DNA of 18,956 nucleotides. Origin: Methanofastidiosum sp964630765. Its GTDB lineage: Archaea; Methanobacteriota_B; Thermococci; Methanofastidiosales; Methanofastidiosaceae. Each line of letters begins with the position of its first letter. Positions within the stretch are counted from its first letter, which is position 1. Shown here piece after piece: positions 14,683 through 18,956 of this stretch. The notes under the pieces were generated by a model. That model did no database searches, had not been told where the DNA came from, and saw only the letters and a program-made list of their open reading frames with translations. The stretch lies in assembly GCA_964630765.1 (NCBI GenBank), contig CAZVXE010000027.1, positions 1 through 18,956 of the forward strand. The letters run 5' to 3'. The translations under genes were made by a program, and so were the position numbers.

Positions 14683-15243
14683 ATGAAAATAATCATGCCA
14701 TATGAAAAAAATTTAGAAGGTGAACAGGCTATAAATTTCTGTTTAAAAGATAAAGACCAGAAAAAAGTCTGTTTAAAAGAATTAAAAAGTAAATGGATTG
14801 TTCTTTTCTTCTTTGATAAAAGCAGTCTCAAATCTGATAATTCGGAGATACTTTACTACTCGAAGGTGGAAGACGAGTTTAAGGATTTAAAAGCTAAATT
14901 GATTGGGATTGGACCTGTGACAGAAAAAGAGATTAGTAAGTTCTGCTTTAAACACAATATTAGTAATATATTATTACTAAGTGATGCAGACTATAATGTA
15001 TCAGAAGAATACGGTGTAGTATTCTTAGATAAAGAGGGCACTAAAAAAATCCTGCCAATGACATTCCTAATTAACAAAGAAGGAATTGTATCAACTATAT
15101 GGAATAGAGAGCAGATGTACTACAGATTTTCTGGATATGCAGATAATCTAATAGAGCTATGGGAACAGATCAAGATGTGGGCACACATAACTAAAGTACT
15201 AGAAGCAATTGAGCTGTTAGATAAAAACATGAAATATTTTTAA
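14683..15243 (+). CDS. Peroxiredoxin-fold protein lacking the peroxidatic cysteine
   Basis: A 186-residue protein with the thioredoxin-like fold of AhpC/TSA (Bcp-type) peroxiredoxins. Strand markers are INFCLKDKDQKKVCLKELKS, then WIVLFFF, AKLIGIGPV, ILLLSDAD and the late strand MTFLINKEGIVSTIW. The active loop, normally PxxxTxxC after the FYP strand, reads DKSSLKSDNSE and has no Cys. The Arg expected before TFLIN is also absent (LPMTFL). Peroxidase chemistry at the usual site is therefore not possible. Three other cysteines stand where family members usually have Thr, Ser and Ala: C20, C30 and C88. C20 and C30 face each other on a predicted hairpin. A helical tail (165-186) follows. It could be a redox-sensing or structural relative. 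Monocistronic; its stop is five bases from the convergent phosphatase gene. Confidence 0.8.
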   Translation: MKIIMPYEKNLEGEQAINFCLKDKDQKKVCLKELKSKWIVLFFFDKSSLKSDNSEILYYSKVEDEFKDLKAKLIGIGPVTEKEISKFCFKHNISNILLLSDADYNVSEEYGVVFLDKEGTKKILPMTFLINKEGIVSTIWNREQMYYRFSGYADNLIELWEQIKMWAHITKVLEAIELLDKNMKYF

Positions 15244-15248
15244 AGTAA

Positions 15249-16004
15249 CTAAATTATCCCTAATATTTTATTAGTTAACACGTTGTTTGAGGCTATAATT
15301 CCTTTGGAAGATTTAGAAAATCTGTTTCCTGAGAAATCAACAACAGTGCCCCCTGCTTCTTCACATATTAAGGTACCAGCAATTGCATCATAATACTTGA
15401 TTATATTTTTAATAAAAATGTCATATCTTCCTTCTGCAACAAATGCAAGATTAATAGATGTAGATTGAGTTAAACGAATCCCTAAAACCTCTTTCGATAC
15501 TGATTGCATCATCTTAAAAAATTCTTCGTGAAAATTCCTGTCTTTTGTTAAATCGCTGACAATTATTGAATCTTTGAGATTAATGTTTTTAGAAATAAAG
15601 AGTCTTTTTTCATTAAGGTAAGCACCTTTTCCTTTTTCTGCATAATAAAAGTCTTCAGTTATTGGATTATATATTACCGAAAGGATAGGAATCTCGTTCT
15701 TTAATAAAGCAATTGAAAAAGAGAATAATGGAACGCATCTAGAAAAGTTTATTGTCCCATCAAGTGCATCAACTAGCCATTTATACTCCGCATCCTCGTT
15801 TCCGGAGAACCCGCATTCTTCGCATAAAAATGAATGATCCGGATATTTTTGGCCGATTATTTCGATGGCTTTCTTTTCAGATTCGTAATCTGCATCTGTT
15901 ACTATGTCAAAATCTCCCTTTTTATAGATTCCACAATCATTTCTGTAATATTTTTTGAGGATCTCCCCTGATTCTCTTGCAGCATTAAAAGCAGTTTGAA
16001 GCAT
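15249..16004 (-). CDS. Inositol monophosphatase-family phosphatase
   Basis: A Mg-dependent, Li-sensitive-type phosphatase of 251 residues. In archaea the family covers inositol-1-phosphatase and fructose-1,6-bisphosphatase activities, and sequence alone does not separate them. Metal ligands are E62/E63 (LCEECG), D79 and D82 with T84 in WLVDALDGTINF, and D206 in YYDAIAGTLICEEAGG. The core motif usually reads DP(I/L)DGT, and here the Pro is Ala80. The usual WD is YD (Y205). FDIVTDADYESEK (32-44) is the normal N-terminal helix region. The start lies four bases after the yjbQ stop, making this the last gene of the purB-arcS-yjbQ string. No strong Shine-Dalgarno is seen. Confidence 0.9.
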   Translation of the reverse strand: MLQTAFNAARESGEILKKYYRNDCGIYKKGDFDIVTDADYESEKKAIEIIGQKYPDHSFLCEECGFSGNEDAEYKWLVDALDGTINFSRCVPLFSFSIALLKNEIPILSVIYNPITEDFYYAEKGKGAYLNEKRLFISKNINLKDSIIVSDLTKDRNFHEEFFKMMQSVSKEVLGIRLTQSTSINLAFVAEGRYDIFIKNIIKYYDAIAGTLICEEAGGTVVDFSGNRFSKSSKGIIASNNVLTNKILGII

Positions 16005-16008
16005 GAAA

Positions 16009-16407
16009 TCAAGCCTTAATCAATTTTACATATACGTTTCTTGATCTTGGGCCATCAAATTCCATGAAAAAAATCCCTTGCCATGTTCCAAGAACAAGCT
16101 TTTCATTTTCAATAATGATAGTTTTGGATGGCCCAATTATAGAACTTTTTATGTGGGCATCTGAATTTCCTTCAAGATGTTTATAATCTCTATCCTTTGG
16201 TGCTAATTTTGAGAGAAAAGAGTTAATGTCATCCACCACTGAAGGATCATAACTTTCGTTAATCATTATCCCTGAAGTGGTATGTGGGGAGTAAATTAAA
16301 GCCACACCTGAAGAGAAATTTGATTTTGAAATAATTTCTTTTATTTCTTTTGTTATTTCAATTGCTTCTATTCTCCTATTTGATCTTAAGTTAATAACGT
16401 GGCTCAA
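16009..16407 (-). CDS. yjbQ: YjbQ/UPF0047 family protein
   Basis: A member of the secondary thiamine-phosphate synthase/UPF0047 family, for which a true physiological role is not settled. Conserved blocks are SPHTTSGIMINE, HLEGNSDAHIKSSIIG and VLGTWQGIFFMEFDGPR, containing the invariant histidines and the GTWQ loop. I choose the TTG at 16407, giving 132 residues. It is one base past the arcS stop and has GAGAGGA four bases upstream. Another in-frame TTG at 16434 would add nine residues, overlap arcS by 26 bases and has no clear Shine-Dalgarno. Either way the start codon is a rare one. Transcription is with purB and arcS upstream and the phosphatase four bases downstream. Confidence 0.9.
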   Translation of the reverse strand: MSHVINLRSNRRIEAIEITKEIKEIISKSNFSSGVALIYSPHTTSGIMINESYDPSVVDDINSFLSKLAPKDRDYKHLEGNSDAHIKSSIIGPSKTIIIENEKLVLGTWQGIFFMEFDGPRSRNVYVKLIKA

Positions 16408-16408
16408 T

Positions 16409-17998
16409 CTATCCTCTCGCCCTAATTTTAACAACTTTTCCTCTATTCAACTTTTTCATCGTGTCACTAGAAACTACTGCCTCGCCCACACCAATACATT
16501 TATTGTTTTTTTGGACTATAACATCATCACCAGGTCGGATATTCTCAGAATTACTTATGATTCCTTTAGAGAAGACATCTCCCCTTAAATCAAAATCAAT
16601 GTTTACCCACAAGGAATCTTTTATTAGTTCGCCACCATTAACATTCACTTTAATTTTATTCTGGAAAATACCTATAATCTTCTTATTAAAAGTTAAATCG
16701 GTAGTTTTTCTTCTTTCTATATAATTAAAAGGTAAATCAAATTCTTTTTTGAATTGAAATGAAAACATTTTTTGTGCTTTAGTTTTATATTCATTAAGGG
16801 GCTCTTTATCCCAAAGAGCTCTATTGGCATCAAGAATACTTTTTAATTCATCAAGCGACCCATGAGTATATAGGATTTCAAAAGGTAGCGCCTCAAATGC
16901 CTTTAAATAAGGACTATTCTCTCCAAAATGTGCGATTACAACTGGATTATTACATTTATTTAGTAATGAAGAAAGTAATCCAGAAAGAGAATCCAATTCT
17001 TCTTGATTCCAGTGCCCGGTCACAGGAATATCATAGTCTGCATAGTCTTCAAGTTCCCTAGGAACTACACCCAATGGTGATGTGAGAATTAACTGGGACA
17101 AATTAGAATATTTATCCTTTAGAATATCTCTTAGGAATGAGATAATTTTTATATGAGATTTAGAGACCCGGTAAGGTTTTTTTGCACTGCAGGGAAGCAA
17201 TAATATTATATTTGTTGGTGGGATATAATATTGCTCTACTTCTTTTCTCCATCTCACTACCTGCGGCCTATCTAAAGAAATATCATCAATATAGTAAGAC
17301 CTCTTAAATTCCCTTCTCAAATGAACTTCAAAAGAATTATAAAACTCTTTGTAGAGAATTCTCAATAATCTTCTAGAATTAACGGACCCATTTGAGTACA
17401 TCTCTACTAATTCTGGCAAAGGATTTGAAAGATATTCTTTGAAAAAACGCTCATTGTTTTCTTCGGCTAAGAATAAGTCAAACCCTAAAAAGAGAAATAT
17501 TGGAATTTCATAATTTGTTGAATCGATGAAAAAAATAGAAGAAGGATACTTCTCTTTTAATTTAAAATAGAAATCAAGAAGAATTCTCTCGTCAGCTATT
17601 CTTTTGAAAAAATAAATAGATTTTTTTGGTATTGACTCAAAAAGTTCCTGATTTATTTCCCTATATTTTGTAAGATAAATCGGAAGGCAATCTCCTTTTT
17701 CTTCTTTGATTATTGATATATTCAAGCTAGATAATATTTTTGCTTCTTTTATTGGCAAGTCAAAAGGTATTTGGACAAGTGGGACTGTAGAAAGGTCATA
17801 CTCCCCCCTTCTATAAGTATCAGCGACAAGATAAGAGAGAGGCTTTTCAATAGTTAAACTGCCAAATTGAAAATAGTCTTTATTATTAAGAAGAATGTAA
17901 GGCGTATTCTCTATATGATCATCTAAATTAACCTTACCTAGCCTATGTCCATCTTCATAAAGTATCTCAAAAGAAAGATTATTTTCCAATGACATCAT
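16409..17998 (-). CDS. arcS: Archaeosine synthase ArcS
   Basis: Completes formation of archaeosine at position 15 of archaeal tRNA by acting on the preQ0 base placed by TGT; known partners include the radical-SAM RaSEA in some lineages. The family signature PCx3KPYx2Sx2H is exact: P269-C270, K274-P275-Y276, S279, H282. LTSPLGVVPRELE (305-317) and PVTGHW follow. The N-terminal 240 residues are a degenerate TGT-like domain, and the C-terminal 80 or so form a PUA domain (RPGDDVIVQKNNKCIGVGEA). The protein has only four cysteines (104, 270, 349, 501) and no TGT-type CxCxxC zinc site. At 529 residues it is slightly shorter than many ArcS proteins. The start (two adjacent ATGs, 17998 or 17995) overlaps the purB end by about 20 bases, so coupling is likely. 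This gene is the firmest archaeal marker here. Confidence 0.94.
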   Translation of the reverse strand: MMSLENNLSFEILYEDGHRLGKVNLDDHIENTPYILLNNKDYFQFGSLTIEKPLSYLVADTYRRGEYDLSTVPLVQIPFDLPIKEAKILSSLNISIIKEEKGDCLPIYLTKYREINQELFESIPKKSIYFFKRIADERILLDFYFKLKEKYPSSIFFIDSTNYEIPIFLFLGFDLFLAEENNERFFKEYLSNPLPELVEMYSNGSVNSRRLLRILYKEFYNSFEVHLRREFKRSYYIDDISLDRPQVVRWRKEVEQYYIPPTNIILLLPCSAKKPYRVSKSHIKIISFLRDILKDKYSNLSQLILTSPLGVVPRELEDYADYDIPVTGHWNQEELDSLSGLLSSLLNKCNNPVVIAHFGENSPYLKAFEALPFEILYTHGSLDELKSILDANRALWDKEPLNEYKTKAQKMFSFQFKKEFDLPFNYIERRKTTDLTFNKKIIGIFQNKIKVNVNGGELIKDSLWVNIDFDLRGDVFSKGIISNSENIRPGDDVIVQKNNKCIGVGEAVVSSDTMKKLNRGKVVKIRARG

Positions 17999-18956
17999 CC
18001 ACTATCTCTTTAGCATACCCAATATATTTTTCAGGATTTAACGCATCAGTTATTTCAGATTCAGATAATAATCCTCTTATTTTATTATCCTTCTTAACGT
18101 TGTCAATGAATCTTCCCTCTTTCATTGAAACTACCCTCATTGTTTCATGCGCATCCTGCCTTCCCATACCCTTCTCAACTAATTTTAGCATTAGCACCTC
18201 TGCCAAATTTGAATACCCTGTAAGCTCTAAGTTCTTTTTTACATTTGACTCATAAAATACTAGATTAGATAAAACTTTGATAGTGCCCTTAAGCATCTCA
18301 TCCAATAAGATAAATGATTCAGGATGAATTACCCTCTCACAGGAAGAATTTGTTAGATCTCTTTCATGCCATAAGGGATTATTGAGTATTGCAGGAAATA
18401 CATTAGAATATACGACTCTTGCAAGACCACATATTTTTTCACATGTTACCGGATTTTTTTTGTTCGGCATAGTTGAAGAGCCAACTTGTTTCTTACCAAA
18501 TCCTTCTGCAATTTCCATTATTTCTGTTCTTTGAAGATTTCTTATTTCCAAAGCTAGTTTATCTAAAGTTGAAGCCAAAGAAGCTAAAGAGAACATAACA
18601 TCTGCATATGTGTCTCTAGATACAACCTGATTTGATATTTTGGCCATTTTAATGCCAAGAATATCTCCAACTTTTCTTTGAAGTTCAGGGCCATCTTTGT
18701 AAGAAGCCATAGTTCCAACGGCCCCAGATATCTTACCAGAAACATTACTATATGAAAATTCGAGTCTGTCTCTAGCCCTTCTTATCTCATCTAAAAAAAG
18801 AGCAAATTTCATACCATACGTAGTTGGGATGGCGTGTTGCCCATGCGTTCTTCCCACACAAACCGTATTGCGATATTTTTTGGATAATCCTATAAGTATG
18901 TCTTCAAGTTTATTTAAATCAGAAAAAACAATCTTAAAAGCTTCAACAAATTGGAG
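17979..18956 (-). CDS. purB: Adenylosuccinate lyase, 5' part outside window
   Basis: Cleaves SAICAR and adenylosuccinate to release fumarate in purine synthesis. The frame is open from the right window edge, so the N-terminal third of the protein is missing. Visible are GRTHGQHAIPTTYG (catalytic His region), the flexible signature loop GSSTMPNKKNPV, and ERDLTNSSCER, which favours adenylosuccinate lyase over argininosuccinate lyase or fumarase. A GTG at 18857 lies inside the conserved TVCVGRTHGQHA block and is not the start. The 33 codons upstream of it continue the family sequence. The 3' end overlaps arcS by about 20 bases. It is the first visible gene of the purB-arcS-yjbQ-phosphatase string; its promoter is beyond the window. 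Confidence 0.95.
   Translation of the reverse strand, partial: LQFVEAFKIVFSDLNKLEDILIGLSKKYRNTVCVGRTHGQHAIPTTYGMKFALFLDEIRRARDRLEFSYSNVSGKISGAVGTMASYKDGPELQRKVGDILGIKMAKISNQVVSRDTYADVMFSLASLASTLDKLALEIRNLQRTEIMEIAEGFGKKQVGSSTMPNKKNPVTCEKICGLARVVYSNVFPAILNNPLWHERDLTNSSCERVIHPESFILLDEMLKGTIKVLSNLVFYESNVKKNLELTGYSNLAEVLMLKLVEKGMGRQDAHETMRVVSMKEGRFIDNVKKDNKIRGLLSESEITDALNPEKYIGYAKEIVDDVIGK

Noticed and set aside
1..18956. Search for defence systems, CRISPR arrays, transposons, attachment sites and RNA genes.
   Set aside because: No direct-repeat array, transposase, integrase, tRNA cloverleaf or rRNA segment was found. Gene-free stretches are all under about 140 bases and hold only promoter-like AT-rich sequence.

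Overview
This AT-rich window reads as a chromosomal segment of an archaeon, probably a euryarchaeote. The best evidence is archaeosine synthase (ArcS) with its PCx3KPYx2Sx2H signature. Supporting signs are TATA-like boxes 25-30 bases upstream of several start codons, a RAD55/KaiC-type ATPase, and Shine-Dalgarno motifs of the GGTG/GGAG kind. Several genes (RsgA, E. coli-type NADP isocitrate dehydrogenase, short AcnA-type aconitase) have a bacterial look. They suggest a lineage that has mixed bacterial genes into an archaeal background. I cannot name the genus; a methanogen-related group is possible but unproven.

Layout from left to right. 1-873 (minus): RsgA GTPase, cut by the left edge. 981-1751 (plus): a GNAT acetyltransferase and a small zinc ribbon. 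1748-4865 (minus): an aconitase-isocitrate dehydrogenase operon, the citrate to 2-oxoglutarate branch. 4982-5506 (minus): a 2H phosphoesterase-like protein. 5596-5799 (plus): a dodecin-like protein. 5801-10167 (minus): an operon of RAD55-like ATPase, large M1 aminopeptidase and Nudix hydrolase. 10265-10534 (plus): acylphosphatase. 10535-12162 (minus): Mrp/NBP35 Fe-S carrier ATPase, coupled to a COG1237-type metallo-beta-lactamase-fold protein. 12302-13696 (plus): an exported, membrane-anchored protein with TPR-like repeats. 13700-14569 (minus): long-form HisG. 14683-15243 (plus): a peroxiredoxin-fold protein without the catalytic cysteine. 15249-18956 (minus): a tight string of purB (cut by the right edge), arcS, yjbQ and an inositol-monophosphatase-family gene.

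The region is compact. No intergenic stretch exceeds about 140 bases, and all five convergent gene pairs meet within five bases or overlap. Most genes are housekeeping: central carbon, purine and histidine synthesis, tRNA modification, Fe-S assembly, ribosome maturation and peptide turnover. I see no CRISPR array, insertion sequence, tRNA, rRNA or recognisable defence cassette. The items most worth a second look are the cysteine-rearranged peroxiredoxin-like protein, the TPR-bearing surface protein, the dodecin lacking its flavin-binding residues, and the use of Lys/Asn-rich C-terminal coding tails as probable U-tract terminators for the opposing gene.
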